NCBI RefSeq assembly: GCF_016545825.1
Contig: NC_052619.1
Coordinates: forward strand, 6,029,501-6,093,500
Source of the DNA: Eucalyptus grandis
Taxonomy: Eukaryota; Streptophyta; Magnoliopsida; Myrtales; Myrtaceae
Direction of reading: 5' to 3'
Length of the DNA: 64,000 nt
Positions within the stretch are counted from its first letter, which is position 1. Each line of letters opens with the position of its first letter. This document shows, piece after piece, positions 12,554 to 23,473 of this stretch. Under the pieces are notes generated by a model. The model was given only the letters and a program-made list of their open reading frames with translations, did no database searches and was not told the DNA's origin. A program made the translations under genes and the position numbers.

Positions 12554-14281
12554 TTACCAAATATCTCTGCAAGTACAGATGCCATTTAGAAATCGGTGGT
12601 ATCTATTCACATCCCTGACAATGATCTCCCTCTCCTCAGCTCTGCTTATGTACTTAAAAACTTCATGACAATCTTTACATATTCTCAGATTCTTCACAAT
12701 CCTCAATGCCTTATGCGGTGGTGAAACACCATCCAACAGCCCAAAAGCCACCGCCAGTTTCTCACTATGATACCAAAGTGCTTCCTTCTTCTCCTTCTCT
12801 CCTAACTCATGGGATATTACCCTCCACACTGGCACATACCCTAAATTCTCGATCTTCTCCATCAATTCCATCAGCTTTGAGTAGACCTCTTTTGTCCTCT
12901 CATGTTTTCTATCTCCTGACATGAAGACATGGACTTCACCTCTCACTTCAATCCAGCTCATACCACCTTCCTTTTTCACCCTCCTATCCTTCATCCTTTT
13001 CCGAACTTCAGCAACCTCATTCCATCGTCCTGAAGATGACAATATATTTGCAACAATCACATAAGCTGAGTCGTCATTTGGGCCAAGCTCCAGTAACTTC
13101 TCTGCCACTGAGCGAGCCATGTTAGCATCACTGTGGTGTCCACAAGCAATTAGTAACGACCGCCATACTGCAGCATCGGGCTCAAATGGCATGGTCATTG
13201 CAAGCCTCTTGGCTTCCTCCAATTTCCCAGCATTTCCCATAGCACTAACTAGACAAGTATAATGTTCTAATCTCGGTTCTAGTGCATACCCCAGTCTCAT
13301 CCGGGTTAGCCAATTTTCAGTCTCCACCACTAAACCAGCATTGCAACATGCTGTCAGGATAGCAAGGAAGCTATACTCATCAGGAACAAGTCCCCAAGCC
13401 TCCATCTCATGGAAAAGCCCAACTGCCGACTCCACATCACCTTGTTGGGCATAGCTAGACATCATTGCATTCCATCCGATGTCATTCATCACTGCCATGT
13501 TCTCATCAAACACGCATCTAGCGTCCGAAATAAGTCCGGCCTTCCCATACCCATCAATCAAAGCGCTCGCTACAACCACATTATCGTCAAGCCCAGTGAC
13601 TACTGCATGAGCATGGATGATGGCACACTGCTCCAACGCAGCCAACTCCGAAGCTGCACGCAGGGCCCCCGAAACACTGTGCACTGTCGACCATATATCA
13701 CAACTTTTCATATCAGCAAACACTGACAACGCGTCAATAGGTCGGGAACTTTGCGCCAAACCAACAACGACGGCAGAGTAACAAACCTCGTCTTTCTCAG
13801 GAATTTCGTCGAACACCTTGAGCGCGCTACCCGCCAACCGACATTTAGTGTAGAAACTAATGAGGGCAGACCCAGAAAACGGCTCGTTGGCGAAACCAAG
13901 CTTCAGGGACAAGGAATGAAGACAGAGACCAAAGGGTACGCGCAAAAGGGTCGTGCAGGTCCTGAGGAGGGAAGCGACGGTGCGTTGGTTGGGCAGAGCC
14001 GAGCGGCGAAGCATGGACACGAAGTGTCGCAGAGAAAGGAGCGAGTCGGCGTGTGCGGAGATGAGGGACGTCCATGACACGACGTTCGGGGACGGGATCT
14101 GATCGAAGACGCGACGGGCATAAGGCAAAAGATTGGATCTTGAGTACAGGGAGATGAGCTGGTTGCAGAGGAAGCGATCTTGGTGAGACGATGATTTCAG
14201 AGCTCGAGCGTGGATGGTGCGGGGGTCAGCGTTCCGCGGTACCGACAACGTCGATCTGTCGACGTCGAATGAGTCGTTCAT
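12554..14281 (-). CDS. Pentatricopeptide repeat protein, PLS class with DYW deaminase-like domain
   Basis: Single uninterrupted 575-codon ORF, typical of the mostly intronless plant PPR family. Degenerate 31-36-residue repeats run from about residue 35 to 400 (for example FDQIPSPNVVSWTSLISAH and FDEIPEKDEVCYSAVVVGL). They are followed by E-type motifs and a C-terminal DYW domain. The zinc and active-site residues of the cytidine-deaminase-like fold are present: HSE at about 505-507, CKDC at about 535-538, then H562 and CTC at 569-571. The final tripeptide is DIW instead of DYW. Such proteins act in mitochondria or chloroplasts as site-specific C-to-U RNA-editing factors. The editing target cannot be read from sequence by eye. 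The N-terminus is not an obvious transit peptide, so the organelle is undecided. Downstream it faces the cpRNP gene. Confidence 0.93.
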   Translation of the reverse strand: MNDSFDVDRSTLSVPRNADPRTIHARALKSSSHQDRFLCNQLISLYSRSNLLPYARRVFDQIPSPNVVSWTSLISAHADSLLSLRHFVSMLRRSALPNQRTVASLLRTCTTLLRVPFGLCLHSLSLKLGFANEPFSGSALISFYTKCRLAGSALKVFDEIPEKDEVCYSAVVVGLAQSSRPIDALSVFADMKSCDIWSTVHSVSGALRAASELAALEQCAIIHAHAVVTGLDDNVVVASALIDGYGKAGLISDARCVFDENMAVMNDIGWNAMMSSYAQQGDVESAVGLFHEMEAWGLVPDEYSFLAILTACCNAGLVVETENWLTRMRLGYALEPRLEHYTCLVSAMGNAGKLEEAKRLAMTMPFEPDAAVWRSLLIACGHHSDANMARSVAEKLLELGPNDDSAYVIVANILSSSGRWNEVAEVRKRMKDRRVKKEGGMSWIEVRGEVHVFMSGDRKHERTKEVYSKLMELMEKIENLGYVPVWRVISHELGEKEKKEALWYHSEKLAVAFGLLDGVSPPHKALRIVKNLRICKDCHEVFKYISRAEEREIIVRDVNRYHRFLNGICTCRDIW

Positions 14282-14959
14282 GTTCAGTTCCTTCCAATTC
14301 CCAGGAAGTTCTCATATGGAGGGAGAGCGAACGCAGAGAGATTGAAGAAGGCTCAAAAACTAATGCTTTTAACCAGTGCAAAATAAAGATAAAATGGCGG
14401 CGGCAGTCTTTAGAGGTTTAGACATTCTATCTTCGAATCTCATTTTGGTTCAGATGGATCCCAATTAGATTTGTCAGCGGGCGGATATTGGTCGGGTTTG
14501 GTCGAAAATGGTCCGATTTAAATAGATTTATTTAATCCATTTTGACCCAATTCAACGCAATGCAATGCAATGCAAATTTAGTGGTTCACACCCAACTCAA
14601 CACGTATTGTTAGAACACTTACATATTTAACTCATGAGCGACCGCAAGAGCGAATGAGAACGAGAAAGAATGACGAAAGAGTCGTGAAGGTGAGTTGATT
14701 CTAAATAAGTTATAAACTCGTTTATGACCTATTTAACAGCCACATTATGTTTAAATATATTTATGACCAATTTACTTAATATAGCTAACTCATTTAACAT
14801 CAATATGGATTAAGAAATGGGTCAATGATCCAATTTGATGGGCATACCTACAATCTCTATTATTTTCAAAGAAAACATGTTCAACTTTAAGTTTACTATC
14901 CTGGGATCATCTTTTCCTCTAGACGAGGAAAAGATATCTTGGTTCGGTTTGGTTCCGAG

Positions 14960-16062
14960 TAGAGGTGTTAAATGGGTTGCACAACCCATTTATAGACCCA
15001 TTTATAGTTAAATGGGTCGTTAATGGGTCAAGCTTTATTTTCTAAAGCACCCATAATAAGTTTTAATAGGTCAAGATTAAGATATATGAGTCTTAAATGG
15101 GTCAGCTCTCTGATCCATTTAAGACCCATTTATCTCTGATCCATTTAAGACCCATTTATCAACCCGTTTATTTTCACTCAAAGCCTCACCATCTCTCTCT
15201 TCTCTCTTTAACTTTATAATTTTTTTTTATAAAAACCGAAATTATAATTGTTTGTTTATTTTAATTTTTTTTCTTTTTTTCTTTCTTCTTCTTTTGGTCG
15301 GCGGCACGGCGATGGTCGGCGACCGACCAAGCGAGCCTCGAGTTTGCCGGTGTCGGGCGAGCTCGAGCTCACCGAATCTGGCGAGGCTGCTAACGCCCGG
15401 CGAGCTCGAGGCTCACTAGATCGGTGAGGCTCGAGCCTCGCCCGACGCCGGGAGCCTCAAGCTTGCCGATCCGGCGAGGTGGAGGCCTTGCCCAACACCG
15501 GCGAGCCTCGAGCTCGTTGGATCCGGTGAGGCGGAGGCCTCGAGATCACCGGATCGGTGAGGCGGAGGCCTCGAGATCGCCGGGATTCGGTGAGGCAGAG
15601 GCCTCGTCGACGTCCGGCAAGGCTCAAGCCTCGCCAGGCGTCGGCGAGCCGGGCGAGCTCGAGGCTCACCTGTGGTGGCCGTCGGTCGTCGTGGCCGGCG
15701 GCCAAAGAAGAAGAAGAAGAAGAAAAAAAGAAAAAAGAAAAAGAAAAAGAAATTATATTAAAAAATATTTTAAAAAAAGATAATTAAAATTCGATTTTTA
15801 AAATTATTATTTTAAAAATTATAAAAATTTCCCATTAAATTTATGTTGTATAAAATTATTTTAGCAATACCATTTTTTTAATATATAGAAATTAAGTTTA
15901 GTTAAATGAGTCGGGTATGGGTTGGGTATAGGTTGAGTCGGATATGAGTCAAATTTTTGCATTGTAATAAACGAGGTCATAAACGGGTTAAATGGGTCGA
16001 TTTGGATCGGACCATTTATGATCCGTCCCAAACCCGACCCGACCACCCGTTTAATGGGTTTA
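14960..16062. mobile_element. Non-autonomous hAT element, 1.1 kb, with perfect 8-bp target duplication
   Basis: The 8-bp direct repeat GTTCCGAG lies at 14952-14959 and again at 16063-16070. The left end is TAGAGGTGTTAAATGGG. The right end read inward is TAAACCCATTAAACGGG, so the terminal inverted repeats are imperfect. An 8-bp duplication and a TAGAGGTG-type end are typical of plant hAT transposons. Subterminal regions are full of AAATGGGTC / GACCCATTT motifs in both orientations. The inside holds no transposase, but has a GC-rich block (about 15300-15720) of GAGGCCTCGAG-like repeats and AT-rich flanks. Apparent ORFs in the GC-rich block are repeat artefacts. Confidence 0.85.
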
Positions 16063-16789
16063 GTTCCGAGTATTGATGACAGTGAACTACTTTTGTGTTT
16101 GGTAATATTCATATTTCCGAAAATAATTTCTATTCATAAATAGTTTTTATCATTTCTGTTCTTGGGAATAAAGAAGTTGATTTTTTTAAACTTATTATTT
16201 ACATTCCAAATTTATTCCCTAACTAGTATTTTATTGGGGGAATAGAAAAATTAGAGCAAAACAGATTTTTGTTCTTTTTTTTTCAGGAGAATAAAAAAAA
16301 TAGAAAAACAAGATGAATATCAAATAAGTCTTAAAATGCTTTCATGACCGCCCTTTTTGTTCACTGTTCATTTTTAAAGTTGCATTGCCACGTGTATCCA
16401 ATCAATTTGCACTTTGTAAAGCAAGTATGATAAAAATTTACTTGTAAAGAGGCACGTGTGAATGTTTCTTTTACTTAAAAGAAAATTAAACAGCTACGCT
16501 TAAAAAAAAAAAAAAAACCTAAGTAGCAAAATGCACCAAGCCTCCTTGTCCTAACTGGCAGATCATAGAATTCCTCGTTGCGGCGGCCATATCTCACCTG
16601 TCTCTATCCGGTCCACATTGTATCATTCTTGAAAATTCTTACGCAACAATAAAACAAAGGCCTTTGCTTCATTCACTGAACGAAGCAAGAGGACCCGGTG
16701 CTGCTTTATTTCGTTGACGATTTGGTTGAGTGCCTCTTGGTCCAGCTCAAACTATTATCTATATAGTTGCCACTCGGCTTGTCTGAAAA

Positions 16790-16831
16790 CAATAAATAAA
16801 TAAATAAATAAATAAATATATATATATATAA
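16790..16831. repeat. Compound (AAAT)n-(TA)n microsatellite
   Basis: About seven AAAT units run directly into about seven TA units. Intergenic. Confidence 0.95.
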
Positions 16832-19800
16832 GACAAAAAAAAAAAAACGATATTCAAAAAAGAAACGGTAGAACTCACAAGATAGTCAATCTAAATTCGT
16901 TGTCGTGCCATTGTTTCTATGCCCTATTGAAGGCATAAAAGCTGATGCGAAGTGTGCCACACTCCATAGGCAATTGAGAAGAGAAAGGTGGTGGAGGAAG
17001 ATAGAAGAGATGTGAAAGGAAAGGGAAGATGTGTTAGGGCGTTGAACAATGCTATATCCATTGAGGTGGTGGTTGGTGTGAGAGTTTTTCCACATTAATT
17101 GATATTAAAATTTACCGTTTTACGGGATTGTTTTAAGGTAAGATAGAATTTTTCTTTAATTAGTTTAATATGAAATTGGCTAGTGTGGGCTAAGTTGAGC
17201 TCAACCCATAATGAGAGGTTCAAACTAAAAATTATATAAATAGTGCTCAAATATTTACTCTAACCTCAACACACAATTATCTCCATAAATGAGCATTTAA
17301 GAGTGAGAGACCGTCTTATTGAATCATATAGAGGATTATAGAAGATAAGTATATTTCCGCATCAAGAATAATGAATTCTAAACTAAGTGCATTAATCTTT
17401 CTACTTGATTATATGTGTTCTTGTTCTAGTCATGGAGATCGTGGGATTGCGTTTTCGCAACCAATAGTTGGACCACGCTATCTTCAATGAAGTCTCACTT
17501 CCCTCTCGTTTGTGTCTTAAGAGTCGAGCGAGAGTGACCGACACGTGAGTGAGCGTAAGAACACGATTATAGCTTGTGAAGTGTGAAGGATTATGGGGAA
17601 AACATAATAGATGTTTATATATACATTGAAAGGAAAGGGAAGATGCATGCGTAAAGAGGTCGTTGGACGATACTATCTCCATTGAAGTGGTTAGACCATG
17701 TTATCTTCATTGAAGCCTCACTCCCCTCTTGCTTGCATCTAAGAGCCGAGTGAGAGAATGACTGTGGCATGGACGAGCATAAGAATGTGATTATTGCTTG
17801 TTGAAGTGTGAAGGATTAGGGCAAGCGTGAGCTCCGTATGGTTGTGAAGGATTAGGCCATTTTATAGATTTGTAGGAGTCAAAAAAAAAGAAAAAAAAAT
17901 GGTCCTAGGTGCGGCTTTAACATGCTTACAGAAGATAAACGTTTGCATTTCTCAAGGCGCTGGGTTGCGTCTCGAACGTGTGACTATACTTTTATACGAA
18001 CAATAATGGTTTGAACTTGACAAGGAGGAGATGTGAGGCCGAACATAGCATCGAACGTGCGTTGGCATGTACCGTCGATAGACTATGTAGGATCGCTGGC
18101 ATTAAACAACGATCGACCGACGGACACATGCCTATCACACGAATCATTCAGAATTTTACATACATGTGGGGACATGAGAATTTTCCAGCAGATGCAGCGC
18201 ATGAGATTGTCGTACTTCAACAACGTGTGGCAACCAGAACGACGATGAAGCCGACTGCCGTTCCGAAGTCGGGCTCATCTTGACCTTCCGGTGGGCCTTT
18301 CGTCCTTGCTTTTTAGGTGACGAGACTAAGGTCTTCCAAGAATTATGACTATATGGACCCGATGCAATCGTGCTTATTAATTACGTGATATCCGCATGTG
18401 GAGCCCACATGGAAAAAGAGATAAGAATTTACCGTTTAATTGATAAGAGATCCAGCGATGTTTTACCGATTCTCTTGGCCGAATTGAAATCTCGTCATGG
18501 TTTGAGGACTTAGGGGTAAAAATTTAGATTTCAAAGTAAAGGGTAGAGTAAGGATGGTACCATCTCCAGAACTGGACATAAGAATTTTTGGTACTACGAA
18601 AGTTCATAACTTTTAGTATTCATAAACGACCCTTATCCACATTCATCTAAACCAACCATTAAGTGAGATGTATTGTCATTTAAAAAAAAAAAATAGAAGA
18701 GATTGATATGTTGGGCGTGCAAACTTTATCAGGTGAATCAAAATATTATGTTTAATAACATGAAAAGTATTGCATAATGATTTACGTCTATATGTAAAGA
18801 TTAATCTAACCCAAATTATTTTGATAATAAGATAATTGAAGATTTACCCATTCTGGTATTTGAATCCTCAAAATGGAAATCTCCCCTCTTAAATTAAATG
18901 GTCATAAATTTTTAAAGCAAAAGAATGTAGGGGCGCAAGTAAATGTGAAAGTATGTAATGCGATTTTGATGCTTAAGATCAAGTTTCAACAACATTAATA
19001 GATCTATTCCCTATCCGAATGAGAATTGCGGAGTGAATAATTAGATTTCATTATCTCAATTCAATTCACCATGAACCAAATAAAATTTACAGTCACTCAA
19101 GAGTCATCTAGAAGAAAAAGCTTTCTAAATGACAAACTATGAGAATTCCTAGCCTTCAAACTTTGTACACATATTAAGCATTTGGAAGGAATAAATACAT
19201 ATGTTCTTCCAATGAATTATTTTCAGTGATACATTTTGACCGCTAGTAGAGGTAGAGCAAATCCATCCAAATCAATCATGTCCTCTAGTAAAAGTTGCAA
19301 AAACCAAAAAAAAAAAAAAAAAAAACCTTTGCGTAATCTCCGAGATATTTCGATCTCCAAGAACACCTAGGTTATTATAAACATGAATACATTGTTTGTC
19401 CATGTTGATGCAATGTAAGATCAATGAGCTTAACAAACAATCGTCATATATATATATACACTTCGCAAAAGTATTACAAGTAAATTTATGTTGCCTAGGA
19501 ATTACCTGTCCTTGTCTTCGAAAACAATCTCTTCGAGATTCCAAAACAGAGCATGGTGAAATAAATAAATAAATAAATATAAAAATAAGGAAAAAGAACT
19601 GCTGGTTAGGTTCTTATTGGTGGCAAAGGCTAAAGGACAAATGGAGAGACAAGCCATGTGGAGAGACGCGCCTCGCTTTTCATCACTTTTTTTTTCTTGG
19701 GTTTTACTCTTATAATAAATCCAAATTGCTTTCTTCAATTTGGCTTTCGATTCCTCGTTTGATATGAATCTGTCCTTTTTTATGTCGATTTTTATTTGTC

Positions 19801-21443
19801 TGTCCAAAGAATCAAGCAAGGTATGCTTTTTCTCGTAAAAAGTCATTAACTAGCTTTTTTTTACTTTTTACTGACAAATGCTTGCTGCTCTTACCTTTTG
19901 AAAAATTTAAAAGCACGTTTCACTGAAGTTTTTTTTTTTCTTTTCTTTTTGGTCGGTACGTTTCATTGAAGTTAAAAAGTTACAGTCTATATATTTTCAT
20001 TAATTCGAGGTGTCTACCATCATGTAAATCAAAATTAAATGCTTAAGCAATGATGCAAGAGGGAAAGAAATTGAAACAGATAAATTCCAAACAGACCCGT
20101 CGAGAATGGCTAATTGGCGAAAAACTAGCTATTCTTAAAAAAGGGCAATGCCCTTATTAGCAAACCTCAAATCCACCGTGCGAATTTCGAAAGGGTTCGC
20201 AGAAACAAGAGGCCACATAATTACACGTGAATTTTTTCCGTGGGTGTTTTGATAAAAAAATCAAGAACCTTTCAACTTTCAAAGTTGTAATAGTGTTTCT
20301 AATAATGTCTTTAATTAATAATGCCATGGAATTCCGGAATTTTCTTGTTTACGGTATTGAAATGGATCTCTTGAAACTGCGTGCAAAAGAACACCCTTTT
20401 GCTGCTATTCTCATTTCTTCGCTGGCATTGCGCAAACCAATAAAGCAGGAGACACACAGAAAGAATCGCCGAACAAAGGAGAGAGGTCAAAGCAAAGCGA
20501 AACCCTTTTTTCTAGAGAGTCAAAACCAAGCAATTTGGCTCTGTGCATTTGAAGCACACCATTGGATTGGGAATTCTCTAATGGTGAACAGTCTAAAATG
20601 GCATGTACATACACCAATTTAACTCAGCTTTGATGACTAATAAGGCATTCCTACCCTCTCTTCTTACACCATTGCCAGTTTGCTACCGCTACCGACCGTC
20701 CTCATCAACCTTCACCGCGAAAGTTTCTTCCTGAACCCTGGATCGAGGGATTGGATCCATCTGCTTCGATTGTTTGATCATGAAACCACGGAATCAAACG
20801 TTCTTCCACGTCCGACTATGCAAATGTGTATGATAAGATACTGACATTTGTGGTGTGGCTATGAGCAGCAGGTCTCACCAATGCTAACGCGATTTTAGCC
20901 CGGAGGCAGTTGATTCTGACTTGACATCAACATTTTGTTGGAGGAGGAAGAGTGACTAATCATTTGCAAACTAGGATTTCAGGTTGTTAATTTAATCCGG
21001 TCCGCCAAGACATTTAATCTTCATCTTACCCTAAATTAAGAGAATCCCCTTCTTATATCACAAGATACCCTACAAATTGGCCAATTAAACAAGGATGAAT
21101 GAGATGGGCAAAAACATCAAGTATGGAAGCAGGATTTCACCTGACAGAACATTCACCTGATAGAACAACGTATCACCAACCAGGAACCATGATAAGATTG
21201 AAAACAGTCATCATATGATGTGTGCTTTGCCAATGACGAATTTACAAAAGAGGGGACAATTTCCTGTCCGACTGGTCCGGGGCCAGATCCGATCCGTGTG
21301 TAACTTAGTGCCAACAACAAATTCATGTGACTTGCATTTAAGGCTAAGATATGCCAGCTGCAAAATTCCATATTCTGATGTCCCAAAACTAATTTCCAGC
21401 CACAATACAAGCAGAACAACTTTGCACGTAAGCAGTGTCTTGT

Positions 21444-21445
<2 letters not shown>

Positions 21446-21496
<51 letters not shown>
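21446..21496. repeat. (AG)n microsatellite, about 25 units
   Basis: Uninterrupted GA run of 51 bases about 420 bases downstream of the plasmodesmata-protein stop codon. It generates the artefactual Ser-Leu repeat ORFs in the opposite frames. Confidence 0.97.
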
Positions 21497-21499
<3 letters not shown>

Positions 21500-21914
21500 A
21501 TGCCAATGGAGACATATGGCCTCTATTGATTTAAATATAACAAAGGGCAGACACCCATTTCTCCACAGCATCCATCAATGGCAATTGACAAACATTCAGT
21601 CCTAATCCTACATCATGTAGAGTCTTCTTGTGTGTTTTGTTTTTTCACCTTTGTGAAAAAATTTAGTAATAATTCCAAACCCTCATTCTCTTCAACGCTC
21701 TCATTCAGTCTTTTTACCTAACGGTAAGCACATGTTCTTCTCCTCATGTTCACCTGCCAACGCCATTTGACTCCCTCCCTTCCGTAACATCTCCACCGCC
21801 CCACCTCCCAAAAATATAGTCCATCCTCCTCTCCATGAAAATGAAGAACCATAAAACAAAGAATTGGCCTCAAAATTTTTCTTTTGCCTTTTCTTCAACC
21901 CTAGATCACTGCCA

Positions 21915-21989
21915 CTAAAAATCTGCAGAAAGAAAAAGAAAACACATTTGTGATGTGACATAAACAAAGAAAAGTCACTGAAAAATGAT

Positions 21990-22023
<34 letters not shown>

Positions 22024-23473
22024 CCAATTTATGTTAGCTTTCGTTAAACATACCATCATGTTTCTTCAGCAAACTCCGGGCAAACAGCAAGCAAATGACC
22101 AGAAAACCAACCCCAGCAGCCCCTCCTAATATAATAGCCACTGTCTTCCCAGTGTTTGGCCCTGACCCTACCACCGTTTACTTAAAACTTTAGCACTAAT
22201 CCTCAAACAAGCGTGTTAAAATAAATACAGAAAGCTCACAACACAATCTTGGGGGATAACAAAAAGCCCCGAACTTTACACAACAATAACAAATTCGATA
22301 TGCAAAAAATTCCAAGAAAAACACACAACTTGTCCTGTTTTTCTGTTCCCACATTATACTGCAAAGATTCACTTTAGCCACGGCTGAATCCGTGATTTAG
22401 TATACACGTTCTAACTCATTCTCTCCCGCATTACCTGACGAAGAAGATGAAGACGAAGACGACGACGCCGAGGATGACCTTGTGGGAACCCCATTTGGGT
22501 AGTAACTATAGCTCATGAAGCACTTGTGCAGGTAAATCTGCCCAGAGACGGAGCTGCCACACTCCACCTGAGCCTTCTGGACAGCACTCTTCACACAATC
22601 CCCGCAGTCGGAGTCCCCAACATCACCCTCACACTGGCCCAACACATACACCGCCTGGTAGCTCGCCGTGTAGAACCCGTGGCCCGACACCACGCCATTC
22701 TCCAGCACCGAGAAAGCCGTGTCCCTCCTCTCCTGGAACCCGTTCCCTGCATTTACATTCGCATATCAAATTCGTGTCATGAATTCATATCAGTTCGAGC
22801 CGTTCACCAGAACACAACAACTTAAATAGCTTGACATTTCCTATTAACGTTACACAGCGCAGCGCTTTCACACACGATTACAACAGAACAATCGCAGCAT
22901 CGTAAAAACATCACATTTCAAGACATGCCCTGTTCCATTTTCCATGGAAATACATCAAGATTGTGCCTTTTGTGGTAACGAAAATCGACAATCCCTTACC
23001 TGCGCCGTTGCTGGCCCCGCAGGTCTTGTATAGCAACGCCAATCCCGAGACCTGAGTGAACCCAGAGACCTCGTAGAGCATGTAGCATCCCGACAGCTGA
23101 ACCCTCGCGGCGATGGTCCGTCTACAGAGCTTGTCGGACAAAATGGGGAGCCTGCTGACGCAGTTGTAGCAGTCGGTGTTGCTCAGATCGCCTCGGCACT
23201 GGAAGAGCCCGGTGATGCTGGTCTGGCCCGTCCCGGAAGTGGTCTTGAAGAACTTGGACTTGGTGGACTGAGACACCAGAGATCCGAACAGGGCCGAGAG
23301 GGACTGCGAGTAGACCCCGTCGGATCCACGAAGGCTTGCTTCGCACACCCTTTGTAGACCAGAGTAGTGTAGTCCGCGGCAGATTTGGCAAGCGGGACTT
23401 GAGCGAGCAACAGCAATGCAGAGACAGTGAGGAAGAGGAAGGGTAAAGGCGGGGGCTTTCCGAAAAAACCCAT
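21915..23473 (-). CDS. PDLP: Plasmodesmata-located protein (two DUF26 domains, one transmembrane helix), frameshifted in exon 1
   Basis: Four exons: 23000-23473, 22435-22746, 22054-22167 and a terminal 8-nt exon 21915-21922. The ATG at 23473 starts a hydrophobic signal peptide (FLFLTVSALLLLAQVPLA). Two DUF26 (Gnk2-type) domains follow, each with the C-x8-C-x2-C motif: CRGDLSNTDCYNC in exon 1 and CEGDVGDSDCGDC in exon 2. Then come a Ser-rich linker, a transmembrane helix in exon 3 (TVAIILGGAAGVGFLVICLLFA) and a short cytosolic tail ending KKHDDF. This architecture is that of the PDLP family, type I membrane proteins at plasmodesmata that regulate callose and cell-to-cell movement. Exon 1 is 474 nt where phase requires 475: in the G run (CCCC on the plus strand, 23315-23318) one G appears missing. 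The frame changes there between the signal-peptide part and the first DUF26 domain. Everything else is intact, so an assembly error is more likely than decay. A 3' acceptor at 22161 instead of 22167 would also keep frame. Confidence 0.9.
21991..22020. repeat. (AG)15 microsatellite inside the last PDLP intron
   Basis: Read on the minus strand this is a CT run in the 131-bp intron between exon 3 and the 8-nt terminal exon. It lies upstream of the acceptor TTTCTGCAG. Confidence 0.95.

Larger units (their letters stand above)
16063..21914. other. Long intergenic stretch with no recognisable gene
   Basis: Open frames here (for example 18011-18283 and 20227-20622) show no recognisable family, no codon pattern and no conserved motif, and I do not call them. 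Visible structure is limited to microsatellites, several 15-22-base A runs (16501, 19305) and a degenerate repeated text around 17472-17590 and 17690-17815 (shared blocks such as TTCAATGAAG / TTCATTGAAG followed by CACT(T/C)CCCTC and GTGTGAAGGATTA). Part of 21500-21914 should be the 3' UTR of the plasmodesmata gene. Confidence 0.5.

Noticed and set aside
15424..15787. Open frames of 70-120 codons rich in Arg and Pro
   Set aside because: They lie in the GC-rich repeat inside the non-autonomous hAT element and are open in several frames on both strands, a compositional effect.
16501..16517. Poly(A) runs (also 19305, 25311 and 30851) as retroposon tails
   Set aside because: No identifiable retroposed body or target duplication next to any of them; simple A runs are frequent in this AT-rich sequence.
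18011..18283. 90-codon plus-strand frame with Arg/Thr-rich text
   Set aside because: An overlapping frame is equally open and there is no family signature, so I do not call a gene.
20227..20622. 131-codon plus-strand frame
   Set aside because: No recognisable domain, no leader or splice context, AT-driven composition. It is likely a chance frame.
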